Positions 24,301 to 35,595 of a stretch of DNA of 64,000 bases are shown in pieces; the stretch's first letter is position 1; the number at the start of each line of letters is the position of its first letter. The position numbers were made by a program, and so were the translations under genes. The notes under the pieces are model-generated. The model saw only the letters and a list, made by a program, of their open reading frames with translations. It searched no databases and was not told where the DNA came from. Location of the stretch: NCBI RefSeq assembly GCF_947507565.1, contig NC_089175.1, forward strand, positions 4,701,733-4,765,732, given 5' to 3'. The stretch is from Oscarella lobularis (lineage: Eukaryota > Porifera > Homoscleromorpha > Homosclerophorida > Oscarellidae).

Positions 24301-25407
24301 TTAATCAGAACATGCTGAGCGGTGAACTTGTTGGCGCTGAGCCCTTCGTCGAGCCTCTGAACTAGCGTTTTGATCATGAGAGCGTCGGCTCCCTTGAAGG
24401 GCATGATGACAGTTGCAACTGGCTTCTGCTTATCGAGCTGCTCTATGAGCGCTTCCAAGAAGCGTCCAATCGGATTCAGCCAGCTAGCTCTCCAGGCTTT
24501 GAATTCTTTAGGCAGATTCGGCTTCGTGTCCGTCAGACGCCCATTGGCGAAGAGCCACGGTATCTTCTTCCAGTCAATCTGACCGGCCAAATCAGCATTC
24601 TTCAGATCTCGGACACGTTCGGGTATCCACATCTCAAAGAGCTGCTGCTTACCGCCGGCCACGTTGAACGCCTTATAGAAACCTCGGTTCTCCGAGTCGG
24701 GATCGACATTTATGACAGCCTTCCAAACGATTTGACGAAACAAGGCGACGTGACCGAGAGAAGAATCAGCTGAATCAGATTCGCGTCGAACGATCGGCAT
24801 TCGTTTTGAATGGTCTTCCAGACGTCCCACTGCGGAATGCCGGCGGCCGCCTCTTCGACGACCTTCTGAGCGAGGCTGGGCTGCTTCTGAAGCCTCGAGA
24901 GCAAAGCGTCGGGAAGATCGTGAACCTGTTGCGACAAGTCCACGACCGCGTCGAGGACCTCCGCCTCTTTTGTTGAATGCAATTCTACGAAGGCGAATAT
25001 AGATCGCAATGCCTCTAATCTATGAGATGCCGTGCACTACCTGGGTGGCTTGTTTGGACACGCGAATCACGAGATCGTGGGGAAGGTGGGGGACTCGGGG
25101 ATGCACCCAGGGTCTCTTTTCCGGTTTCGTTTTCGGTGCACTTCTTGTGCGACTTCTTCTTCTTCTTTTTTGCTGTCTTGCGTGCTTTAATCATGCCTGT
25201 CGTTTCGTTGAAGGAGAAGTGCCTCGAAACGAAGTGCTTGAGTCCGCCGAGGCCTTCTCGTTTGAAACTTTGGCCGTCAGACTGTCGCTCGTATGCTAAT
25301 GCGAGCTCCTTTAGTGTCAGTTGACCTCCTTGGCCGCAGAGAAGGATGAGTTCGTTGAGTTTGTCTCGAACGACGGCTTCTCTGGGCCCGGCTTCTCTAG
25401 CGTCCAT
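21393..25407 (-). pseudogene. S2: SAMD9-like NTPase gene, full length with one frameshift
   Basis: Exons are 25041..25407 and 21393..24984, joined by a 56-base intron in phase 1 as in S3. Exon 1 carries the LOTUS/OST-HTH-like module (RDKLNELILLCGQGGQL) and a Lys-rich linker. Exon 2 carries the SAMD9-like body: WLFANGRL region, P-loop KPGTGGSTIARR, Walker-B-like PLILLDGES, helical repeats and the C-terminal beta domain. Near 24755 it lacks 25 bases that S3 has, and this shifts the frame between residues equivalent to ANLIQLIL and SLGHVAL. The remaining 1145-residue frame is open, so the break is recent, polymorphic, or an assembly error. Exon lengths do not sum to a multiple of three. Confidence 0.85.
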
Positions 25408-25610
25408 TGTTTGTGCCGTCTCGCGCGAGCGCACGCAACTGATCACATGACAGTGTTATCAATTACCAAATTTTGAAATTGGACAGCGTATGAAAACGAT
25501 GTCCAACAGCTGGGCTAACGACTCGCCAGCTATATACAGGAGCAGTATATAGTAGCGCAACAGCATAAAAGCAATGCAACGTGCAGTCACAGGTACTAGT
25601 AAAGTTCAAG

Positions 25611-27023
25611 TTATGACCGATTCTTCCCCCTCAGTTTCCTTTCCTTGTAAACTTTTCTAATGTGCCTCTCACTAAGGTCAACACGCTCACATATTTGTAG
25701 TAGGGCTTTTCCTGTAGGCGCCTGACTTGACTTCATCCAACGTTCTATCACCTTTGTAGCAGAGACGATATTCGTATCTGCACGGAAGTCCCGAAGATCT
25801 GCCGTCTCAAATCCCATTTCAAGAGCTAGATTTTCCCATCTGTCTCGAGCTTCGGCGGCAACTGTCATCTTTAGATCATAGTCAATTTCATCAGTTCCTG
25901 TATAGAAACACTGAATCAGTACTAATTTAATTAACCTAAACATGTATTTTCAAAACACGCAGTACTACAGCAGGTGAAAAGAAGCTGTTGCCTCACTTGG
26001 TTGACCCAAAATGTTAACATAATATTATATATTGAACTTCTACTCTTACTAAGTTACGCGCAACAAAACGTACCCGGATTCGGCTCAACGGGAGGGCCTA
26101 TAATAAATTTTATTAGGAATAGGGTATCACGTAAGAACACTCATACCACTTGGAACTGTTTCTCCAAAAAGTGACTCTTTGTCAAGATTTGCCAGATAGA
26201 AGACAAACGCTGTTGCTGACGCACAGCAATACTTTTGATAAGACTTGTCAGAAATTTTGGTGTCTTTTGATGCATAATCTGACACCCCTTTCACAAAAAT
26301 CCTCTTGCTGCTTTTCAAATAACTTTTACAGCTATTATAAAAGCCAAACCCTTCCATGTCATAGCCTGTCAGCTTTCGTCCAACTCTTTTAGCCATTGCT
26401 TCCCAATCTGCATTTACTTTCAGATTATCTCCCGAGACGAATTCGTTCACGTGAATGACAGGTTGTCGCTCCTCTTTCAGAGTAATGGGTGGCTTGATGC
26501 TCTGCAATTCTTCCGGGATGTACTTTACCCACGGCGCATCTTTCCCTATCACTCCAGCAATTTTCCGGAGCGTTTCATCAATTTGGGCGGGTAAAGACTC
26601 TGTTCTGCCCTGCTCGCCATTGGCATACTGCTTCCCGTCGTCGAGGAAAATCGCGCGAGGCACTACAAGATCTCCTAGCTGAAGACCTTCGCGTTTGGGA
26701 TTGCCAGCGCACACTCCCACCATGGCGATTACGGACGGCTCAAGCGGAGTGCGTGACAGTGACTCCACAAACTCGGCAGCCTTATGACTCCTCATATCGT
26801 CGGCTTTGACAAGAGCGACTTCAAGCGAACGACCGTCGTCGAAGAAATCTTTGCAAGTGGCAGAGAAGACCATAGCGGCGAGTTCCTTTGTGTCGGAACG
26901 TAAACAGGGGGACGGACCGGCCATAGGAGATCCCGTTATCTTCATCAGAACATCCTTGGCGCTGTCAAGCTCCGCTGACGTTGTCGTAACGACACAAAGG
27001 CCCACTTCTTTGTTGAAAGGCAT
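25611..27023 (-). CDS. PNP-like nucleosidase fold fused to a Death domain
   Basis: Exons are 26147..27023, 26074..26097 and 25611..25897 (1188 bases, 395 residues). Residues 1 to about 285 are a purine nucleoside phosphorylase/MTA-SAH nucleosidase-type fold: MVGVCAGNP, LGDLVVPRAI, the base/ribose-binding GYDMEGFGFY and the KGVSDYAS motif holding the expected catalytic Asp. A 24-base exon links to a Death domain (EARDRWENLALEMGF ... VIERWMKSS). It is likely a cytosolic sensor or effector that couples nucleoside chemistry to Death-fold signalling; the substrate is unknown. The start ATG (MPFNKEVG) aligns with the paralogue at 30739. The upstream region resembles the S2 promoter, and the stop lies about 200 bases upstream of the S2 start. 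Confidence 0.85.
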
Positions 27024-27524
27024 CAGCTCGCAATGGGGCGTTGTCTTGGGGCGTTGTCTTGGGGCGTTGTCTTGGAGCGAAGAGTAGACTATCTTTACTT
27101 AGTTAATTAATTCAATTATTTCAACTTGTTCCCCGAACACCAGGGCGCGAGGGTCTCTCAAACGTGATCGGTAGAAAAGCGTAGCGTCCATATTTTGGGC
27201 CGTCTCGCGAGCGCGCACAACTGCTCACATAACAGTGTTATCAGCTACCAAATTCTGAAATTGAACCACGGATTGTAGAGACAGTCTCTACAATCCGTGG
27301 TAGACTGGACACCGGAGATCGTAATTTTCCTAATCCGTGATTGAACAGCGTATGATAACAATGTCCAACAGCAGGACTAACGACTCGCTAACTATATAGA
27401 CATGGCGCAGTACGTATGATATTGATCTTTAGAGAGTCTTAGTTTAATTAAAAGAAACACAGCAGTGCATGGGAGCGCAACAGTATATGAAAGCAATGTA
27501 CAGTATCTTGCAGTGAAATTCAAG
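27024..27524. promoter_or_regulatory. Upstream region of PNP-Death gene, copied from a SAMD9-like promoter
   Basis: Bases about 27175-27380 match the region just upstream of S2 (25400-25520), including GCCGTCTCGCG, CACATAACAGTGTTATCA and AACAGCGTATGA..AACGATGTCC-type stretches. It also holds a 35-base hairpin at 27266..27300 (arm CCACGGATTGTAGAGA, loop CAG). Shared control of the two gene families is inferred. Confidence 0.55.
27266..27300. repeat. Hairpin with 16-bp perfect arms
   Basis: CCACGGATTGTAGAGA, CAG spacer, then the exact reverse complement. It is inserted within the SAMD9-promoter-like sequence; S2 lacks it. Confidence 0.85.
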
Positions 27525-30500
27525 TTAGGATGACTGATTCTCAACCCTCAGTCTCCTTTTCTTGCAAGCTTCTCGAATGTACCTCTCGCTAAGTCCAATA
27601 AGCTCACATAGTTGCAGTAGGGCTTTTACTGTAGGAGCCTGACTTGACTTTATCCAACGTTCTATCACCTTTGTAGCCGAGACGATATTCGTATCTGCAT
27701 GGAAGTCCCGAAAATCTGCCGTCTCAAATCCCATTTCAAGAGCAAGAATTTTCCATCTGTCTCGAGCTTCGGTGGCAACTGTCATCTTTAGGATATCGTC
27801 AATTTCAGTAGGTTCAGGTTCATTACCTTCTAGAACAAAGAAGTCATTTGCAACCAAGCCTAGCATGTTCTAAATAAGTACATACGCATCATTCGTGGTA
27901 TTGATAAAGTAACATTCCCAGTAGTCGTCATAATTTCTGATGTTTGTTGTTGATCAAAATTGAAAAGATCAAAAATCCAGTTAAAAGTTCCAGAAGACTT
28001 TGGTGGTATGCTACAGCAGGTGCATGTAGCAGTGATCGCTACATCCTCTTTAAAATCGTCCTTTATCGTCAGTGTTTGGTCGTAATTTAGAACTACCGGT
28101 CCGTCCCTAACGTGACAAAGATCTGTTGGAGAGAATGTGACGACTTCGTCCTTGTCCAATTCGGCATTTCCTTTCGTAACAGAATATTTTATTTCAACGG
28201 AGGAATGATCGTACCGCCAACAAAAACTCCAGTCTTCAAGAAAAGCGTGATTAATAGACTGTTGCTTTTTTCTCACGTTTGCTTTGTTTTCTTCACAGTT
28301 GGAGCAAATAACAGCTCTTATACAACGACTGTTTTCTCCTATGTTTTTGTGATAAAACGACAGGCATGTCGAAGATGAGCCAGAAGAAGCAGCAAGTACT
28401 ACTTCGCAAAACGACAATGCGTTCATTACAAGACCATTGTTTGTTAGTCGTATTTCTTTATCTTCGAAATTTACTGAGCTTTCCGATGAACGGAGACTTC
28501 CCATAAATGTGTACTCTGCATCAGTCGTTTGTTTACTGCAGTAAAAGAAGTTCAGCTCTGGAATAGAGCCCCCTGGCAAAAAGTCTGGATTTAGATTCTG
28601 ATGAATGGTAACTTTCTTCTGAAAGATAGTTTTGTGAGGCAAGAACTCGAGAATGGCTGCAGACATCGTTTTTCCTCCAACCGCAGACGTTACAAAGTCA
28701 TGAGCAAGGAAAAGAGACAGGGTAATTGTTTTGGGCTCTGTTACCGCACCTTCTGGAACAGTAAGCGTTATCTGCGATTTAGACAAAACCAGGCGTCCGC
28801 CTTCTCTCCCGAACGTTCCTTCGGCAGTTTCTTTTCTTTCTAATTTTACTTTCGCATCTTCTATGTACAAACCGATAGCGGATTTTGTCTTCTCAGCACC
28901 GGTGATCACTAAAGGAATCCTCTCCCTCAATTTTCTTATCTCATAAACTTTTTGAACGTGCTTCTCACTAACACGCTTACATATTTGGAGTAGTGCTTTT
29001 CCTGTAGGCGCACGACTTGACTTCATCCAACGTTCTATCACCTTTGTTGCTAAGAAAGTACTTGTGCCTCCACGGAAGTGTGAAAAATCTTCCGCCTCAA
29101 ATCCCAATTCAAGGGCTAGAATTTGCCATTTGTCTTGAACTTCTGTGGCAACTTTCCTTATTATACCATAGTCAATTTCATCCGTAACAGAGCCGCGCTT
29201 TAGCGCCTCGTCATATATTCTCTGACTGTCCTTTGCTCCAGAAAGTGACAAACTGGAAGCCGCTGCCTCACGTGGTTGCTTACCTGAAAAATTCAAATAC
29301 CAGTTAAGCTTCATCTTATAACTTTATGTGCAATATTTACCGCTTTGATTGGTTTCAAATGGAAGTGGAAAGCCTAAAAATAGTTAGTCATGAGCAGGCT
29401 ACCACACAAGAGCAACTGATTGTACCTTGATCAGTGTCGTCATTTTTTCTTCCTGTCTGTCTTTTGTATTCTTTGACAGTTTCATCCTCACTGATGCCAA
29501 TTTTATTACAAGCTGTTACAAGCTTGCTCACTGAAGCCTCTTTTCCATTCTTAAGCTTCCAATCAGATATTATGCTGCACACTCTAACATTATTATCGTT
29601 GCTTTGCTCTTGATACTGAGAAGTGACCCTTTCATTCAGTCCCAAGCATAGAAGAAGTCGTTGCCACTGTTCTCGAACTAATTCAGCAACAGCCATCATC
29701 AGATCATTGTTGACTTCCTCAGGCAGTGAATGGCGATCTAAAATGATTAATTTAAAGTACTGTACCTATTGAGAGTAATTTAATTAAAATCACTAATACG
29801 GATGCGAAATGTACCAATATAAGAGTAGGCAAACTACACACAAGCACAACTGATTGTACCTTGATCAGTGTCATCTGTTCCAAAAAGTGTCGTCCGTTGA
29901 TCACCTAAGTTCGCTAAGTAAAGAACAAGCGCTGTGGCTGACGCAGAGCAATACTTTTGATAAGATTTGTTAAAAATTTTGGTGTCTTTTGATGCATAAT
30001 CTGACACACCTTTGACAAAGATCCTCTTGCTGCTGCCTAAATACCGTTTACAGCCGTAATAAAATCCAAAGCCTTCCATTTCATAGCCTGTCAGCTTTCG
30101 TCCAACTCTTTCAGCCATTGCATCCCAATCTGCAGTTTCTTTTAGGTTATCACCAGAGACGAATTCATTCATATGAATTTTTGGTGGTCTCTCCTCTTTC
30201 AGAGAAACGGGTGGCTCGATGCTCTTCAATTCTTCTGGGATGTACTCTAACCACGGCGCATTGTCTTCTATCACTCCAGCAATTCCCTTCAGCGTTTCAT
30301 CAATTTCGATAGGGATAGTCTCTGTCCTGCCTTGCCTGCCACCTGCATACTGTTTCCCGTCGTCGAGAGAAATCGCCTTGGGAACTAAAAGATCTCCTAG
30401 CTGAACGAGCTTGGGATTGCCAGCGCACACTCCCACCATGGCGATTACGGACGGCTCAAGTGGAGTGTGTGACAGTGACTCTACAAAATCGGTGGCCTTA

Positions 30501-30739
30501 TGACCCCTCTGATCGCCAGCTCGAACAAGAGCGACTTCAAGCGAACGACCGTCGTCAAAGAAACCTTTCCAAGCGGTAGAGAAGACCATAGTGACGAGTT
30601 TCTTTGTGTCGGAACGTAAACACTGAAACGGACCGTCCAGAGATCCTGCTACCTTCTTCAGAACTTTCTTGGCGCTGTGAAGCTCCGTTTCCGTGGTCGT
30701 AACGAGGCAAAGGTCCACCTTCTTGTTGAAAACAGACAT
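27525..30739 (-). CDS. PNP-Death-Death-ZU5-Death multidomain protein
   Basis: Exons are 29860..30739, 29426..29737, 29341..29373, 27886..29283 and 27525..27829. They sum to 2928 bases, or 975 residues. Residues 1 to about 293 are the PNP-like fold (MVGVCAGNP, GYEMEGFGFY, KGVSDYAS). Death domain 1 follows (LVREQWQRLLLCLGL), then a linker exon and Death domain 2 (VQDKWQILALELGF), then ZU5 (GGRLVLSKSQITLTVPEGAV) with a downstream beta region that may be UPA-like, then Death domain 3 (EARDRWKILALEMGF). ZU5 next to Death is known from UNC5, ankyrin and PIDD families. A PNP head with three Death domains is unusual. The true start is the ATG at MSVFNKK; the frame upstream has no ATG. It is likely a cytosolic adaptor or inflammasome-like scaffold by inference. 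Confidence 0.85.
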
Positions 30740-31221
30740 TGAGACGGTTATGGGCGTTCTGACGGAGGAGGACACGAATATTAAATTTAGTTAATTCGAT
30801 TATTTTAATTCGTTTAGCTTTTCCAAGCGTGAAGTCCTATCATTCGTAGACCTCTTCTCAATCATAATAAGCCTGCACCTTCAGCCACAATGATCACAAG
30901 CTGGAGACAAAATCGATTCAGATTTCCTTCGAAAACGCTTCTCCACTCCTCTCCACTCCACTCTCCACTCCTCTCCACTCCACTCTCCACTCCAGGGTTC
31001 CTTCTCTAACCTCTAGTATCCGTGCTCTAACGTTGTCCTAACGCGCGTTTGTTCGAGCCCGGTCCCAGTCCAGGGTCCCAGTCTGTCCCAGTCTGTCCCA
31101 GTCTGTCCCAGTCTGTCCCAGTCCTGGTCCCAGTCGAACTACGGATTGAGTTCTAGACGTCATCGCACAGGAGCATAGACAGGGAATACAATAACAGAAG
31201 CTGGCACATGCAAAAAAGTCA
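30740..31221. other. Intergenic with receptor-tail flank and minisatellites
   Basis: Bases about 30860-31200 resemble the 3' flank of the Ig receptors (compare 40240-40480), which came in with the swapped tail exon. It includes CTCCACTCCACTCTC units near 30955-31000 and a GTCCCAGTCT array at about 31066-31135. It should also hold the promoter of the PNP/ZU5 gene. Confidence 0.65.
31066..31135. repeat. GTCCCAGTCT minisatellite
   Basis: Five or more 10-bp GTCCCAGTCT units with imperfect edges, lying in the flank of the swapped receptor tail. Confidence 0.85.
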
Positions 31222-32944
31222 CTAAGATGTTTTAGCTTGAACACGAGCATAAGCTGGCGAATCGACGAGATATGTCTCGTCTCTTGCCTGTGGAAGGATA
31301 GACAAAATAGAAGACGTTGGCTCACACAGTTGTTCGTCTATAAGAGATATAATTAGATTACTGATTTAGTAGCATAATAGCATAATTCTGTCAGGTCAGA
31401 TCCTAATTTTTGCAGTAACTGACCGAGGATAAGTAATAGTTATTACCTTTGCGCGGAGCAGTAGTGTAAGATGCCTCTCGAACTTCATCTGCTACAGGCA
31501 GGTACAGTATTACGGCCCAGATACTTACAACTACAATTAATTTGTGCCTTACTTGATCGTCTTTCCTGAGAATGCTCTGAAACATCAGAATCGCTGACTC
31601 TAGTTAGGTTTAGGGATTATGTTAGAGAAAAGATAACGCAGTTTACTACTAACTGACCTGTAGTCGGACGATGCTTCACTGCCAGTGTTAAGCAAAACCA
31701 ACACCTCGTCGCTCAACAACCTTTTATGAGGAGAAGAAGAGATAGGCTCATAGTACTTGTAGTAATTGGAGTTGAATATCAATGGTTGATTACAACTGAT
31801 CTGTTCTGGGCACTTGACAACGACATCTCTTTCCACATAAAAAGGTGGTTCGTCGTCTTTCTCTACAACAGAGCGAAGTTCGTCTTCCCTAAATTCCTTT
31901 TTGGAAGTCAAGGTAAAATTTGAGGTGAATTCGTCTTCTTCATTTAAAGAAAATTCAAGTCGTTGTCCACTGTTGAGAGAGGGTTCTGGGCAGCAGAAAC
32001 GCTTCTCGTTGACAAAACAGAACTTTTTATCCAAAAGGTTCACTTTAATTTTGTCAACATTTTCTGAACAGGTACATGAAATGACAATTTTTAAATTCCA
32101 TTTTCGTTTTCCGTGATAAACGCCAATCGGATAAATAAAAAAACCAATCCAAACGTAATAGGAACCAATTATGGCCACAGTGCAATAACGGCAAAAGGTT
32201 GTAGAGAACAGTTCTACGCAGCTGTCTCGCAAGTAAACGTCCATGATGCCTTTGTAAGAAACAGGATTGCGTGCAGATTCAAGGCTCCCCATAAAATCGT
32301 ACTCTTCAAACGAAACCGCTTTGCCTTCTCCGTAGAACAGGCGATATTGATTTTCAATACGATCAGCACCCCGTTTATAGTGATGTCTTAGTCTGTATCT
32401 AAGTATCACCGACTTTGCAAAAACGGCTCCATGGGGCAAGAGCTCAATAACACCGACGTAGGCCGTTTTACCCCCTACGTCCACAGGTTTGTCTGAAACA
32501 AAGAGAGAAAGTCTAACACCTAATGACGTTGTACTTGTTATCGCTCCAGGCGGAATCATTAGCAAAACGCCGCATGATGGCAGAGTCAAACTGCCTCCTT
32601 CTACACCGATGTGGTTTGACACAGTTCCTTTCGGCAGGCAAGTCACTGACTGTTTATAGACGCACAGATGCAAAGGCTCTAGGAAAGTTGGTTCGACTGC
32701 AGCCGCATCAGTGACGTCAGACAATGGCAGAGCCAAACTGCCTCCTTCTACACCGATTTGGTTTGATACACTTTCTTTTTGGAGACGTTGACGCAGATTT
32801 TCTAGTAATAGTGACTTTACTGAAGCTACATCAGTTGACGCTTCGTCCGATTCGTCAAAAGTGTCACCGCTAAGACAACTTGATAGAAAACAAAACTAAG
32901 GACGTCACAAAGTATAGTTGCTACCTCCAAGAAGACATGCTCAT
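31222..32944 (-). CDS. ZU5 protein with hydrophobic segment and Ig-receptor tyrosine tail
   Basis: Exons are 32925..32944, 31658..32878, 31447..31574 and 31222..31337 (1485 bases, 494 residues). It starts MSMSSW. A partial and a full ZU5-like start (GVEGGSLALPL; GVEGGSLTLPSCGVLLMIPP) are followed by a beta-rich region with an aromatic hydrophobic stretch (AIIGSYYVWIGFFIYPIG). Exon 3 has another hydrophobic stretch (LIVVVSIWAVILYLPV). The last exon begins like the paralogue at 61104..63150 (EQLCEPTSSILS) but then switches to DETYLVDSPAYARV, the exact C-terminus of receptors IGR5 and IGR7. The Death domain of the paralogue is thus replaced by a receptor tyrosine tail. The junction is at about 31300/31301. 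Confidence 0.84.
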
Positions 32945-33209
32945 TTGCCTTCCGTTGCTTTCTGCTGCCAACGATAACTCAAACGATGTTTCAGCATCTA
33001 TGCATACACGTAGCATAAAATGCAACTTTACTGCACAATGTCTGACCTGAACTAATTCTTGCACAGTTGGAGAGATTTAAGTTGCTTCTACATGCTAAAA
33101 TTAACAAAACGTGGTAATATAATAATATTCTACTAACACAGATGAAACTTGATTTACAGAGCTAAATAAAACATGAATTAACAGAAAGGCGATTAAAAAA
33201 TCAACTAGC

Positions 33210-35595
33210 TCACGGGGAGTTGATGGAAAAGCTTTCCATATCGACACAAAACGTTGCAGTGACTGACGAAGAAGCCACTCGTGCCGGTGGAAAATGCCTG
33301 CACTTTACTGAGTCTGACCTAGATGATATCAAGTAATCAAATCAATAAGCAAAGAGCATACATAACAATGCTTACGTTTCTAAGTCACTCTCCCGGGCTT
33401 CAAGATCGCTTGCGGTGAGACATTCCACATTTTCCTTCCCTAATTTGCTCTGCACTTCGTTCTGAATTTTTCGCAGTTTCAATAATGGAGTCTTTGAATA
33501 CTTATAGTTGCCGACAAGGCCTAAAGACAACCTATAGTCTATGGCTGATTAAGATGTTTTCAGCTGCACCTTTATGACGTTTCTTTTTCAGTAGATCTGG
33601 CTTGATAAAGCGCCTGATAAATGTCTCAGCAAGATCATTGTTCTGAAGGCCATTGACGAGAGCGTTGTACACAGCAGCAATACAGTCTTTCCTCGGATTT
33701 TCCTTCATCCACTGTTGTACACATTGCGATGCTGCCCAACTTGCCTTGTTGATTTTATTTTGATCGGGCGGATGCTTTGAAATAAACTCAATAAAGGCTT
33801 CCTCGTTTTTTAAGGATGGCTTCATTGAGCGAAATACGGCTTTCCACTCGTTGGAAATTATTGAACTAATTGCCCTGATAAGCTCCTTGGACTCATCAGG
33901 TTTAGTGAGCTCATTCAGCTGTCTCTTAATCACAGTTGCCAAGGTAATCATAAAAGCCGATAAAGTTGTACCAAAAATGGCAATAACAATAACTGAAGAA
34001 GATCAAATAAAAAAAGCAATCAAGCAATTGCCTTACATTTATCAGATCCCCCAATAGAAGTATTGTTAGTGGTGTTAGAGGGCGCTGCGAATACACACAC
34101 GTATGTCCTATCAAAAATTCTGAATCGAGTTCTGACTTACCTTGACAGAGATGAGATGATTCGTTACACATAGAAACGACGACGGGACACTGAGCTGGAA
34201 CTGGCTCCTTTCTTCTATGAGACTCGGTCTCGTTAAAATTGAAAAGGTAGTAGTTTTCATCGGCGTTCTGTCTTCTTCGTATCTCAATATCGGCATCAGG
34301 ATGACACAGATAGGAATTTCCGTCGTACACACAGACCGGCAGCTCCTTGTCTCGGACACTAGCGTACACGGTTTTGCGTTCAGGATCTCTGAAGAAACCA
34401 ATTGGCCCTAAAAATACAAAGAAATTATTTTATTTCGCACTCAAACGATGAAAAAAAGCGTCACAACTTACTATCAGGATCTAGACTGGTCTGAATCGTC
34501 GTCAAGATTCTGTCGCTTTCTGTCCCGCTTCCTACGGCTACAACAGACACATCAAAGTTCTCGCAAGCGCCGAGGCCGTCAATGACAACATTCGGCTCGG
34601 AGACGTTCTTTGTAAACTGTTTCCATTCAACTCTGTAATACATGACGCGATCATATTGATGATCTGGATCTGGATCAGAGGGTTTAAGATTCCAGCTGAG
34701 CTCAAGATAGCCCCCTTTCACCACTTTTTTGCTGATTACAACGCTTGGTTTTCCTGTTAAAAGTTTATTAGAAGAAGAATTTGATGCAGGCGCCTTTCTA
34801 CGCTCATACGTATTATTTGAACTTCAACAACCACAGATTGAAACGTCGAGTCAGTGCTGAGCAAATTACCAATGCCTTTGACATAGAAATGCCCTTCATA
34901 GAGTCGAGACACATTGGGTAGTTTCCATAAAATCGTCTCATTCGTGAAAATGATTTCATTCCGTTGCGAGCTAGGAAAAACGTGGCGTGATTCATTGTGA
35001 ATCACACTTAGCGTCACGCTGTTGGCCTCATAGAAGACAGTTGCTGTGAGATACAAAGACGAATCTTCGTAAAGGACCCTTTTCAAGGACCCCAGTACAT
35101 CTATTACTGGATTGCCTATAAGAAAGAAAATAATTGGATATTCACAATAATTGCTAATATTTCTCACGAGTCAAGACGTAAATGAAAGCAGCATTGCTTT
35201 CCTTATATCCTTGCGGTTGGCAAGTATAACTACCGTTGTGAACGGCATCCACTGGGAAAATCTTCAGTGTCTGCTCTTTCACTAATCCAGCTCTATGGAT
35301 CACGACGACTCCAGGAAGCCGCGAATTAATTATCTTTCCGTTGTGACGATAGACGACAGTCAACGAATCAAATATTTGCCCATCCTGAGAAGCGCAGGTG
35401 AGATCGACAGACGATCCCAATTTTACAGCTCTGGTCGATCTTAGCAAGGCGGATGGCAATTCACCTAGGTACGCTTGAATTTTTTTTCAAAACAAAACAC
35501 CGACTCACTGGTTTACCTTGCGCAAGAACGACTAGGAGAAGGAGGAGAAGGAAAGACACTAAATCACGTGCCCGTCCGTGATCGTGTGAGACCAT
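33210..35595 (-). CDS. Ig-Ig-FN3-TM-Death receptor
   Basis: Nine exons are predicted: 35517..35595, 35168..35464, 34810..35115, 34472..34753, 34141..34407, 34037..34084, 33570..33992, 33376..33520 and 33210..33318. They sum to 1956 bases, or 651 residues. The order is signal peptide (MVSHDHGRARDLVSFLLLLL), Ig (DLTCAS/SYTCQP), a beta-sandwich, FN3 (YYRVEW), a six-Cys domain (PVCVYDGNSYLCHP), a short Asn/Thr/Ser stalk (APSNTTNNTSIGGSDK), a membrane helix (IVIAIFGTTLSAFMITLATVI), a Death domain (ISNEWKAVFRSMKP ... SQCVQQWMKEN) and a helical, charged tail ending INSP. The layout recalls UNC5- and TNFR-type Death receptors but with a different ectodomain. IGR1 is a paralogue of the ectodomain. Confidence 0.85.

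Larger units (their letters stand above)
17400..25450. repeat. Segmental duplication copy A (IGR5 + S2)
   Basis: Gene order, introns and intergenic flanks match 49700..57785 at a nearly constant offset of about 32.3 kb (IGR5 stop 17624 to IGR7 stop 49975; S2 start 25407 to S3 start 57735). The unit is one Ig receptor followed by one SAMD9-like gene, both on the minus strand. Confidence 0.85.

Noticed and set aside
27175-27190. ATG at 27189 as an alternative start upstream of the PNP-Death gene
   Set aside because: It is the relic of the SAMD9-like start codon in a copied promoter; the frame reaches a stop after about 30 codons without joining the PNP frame.
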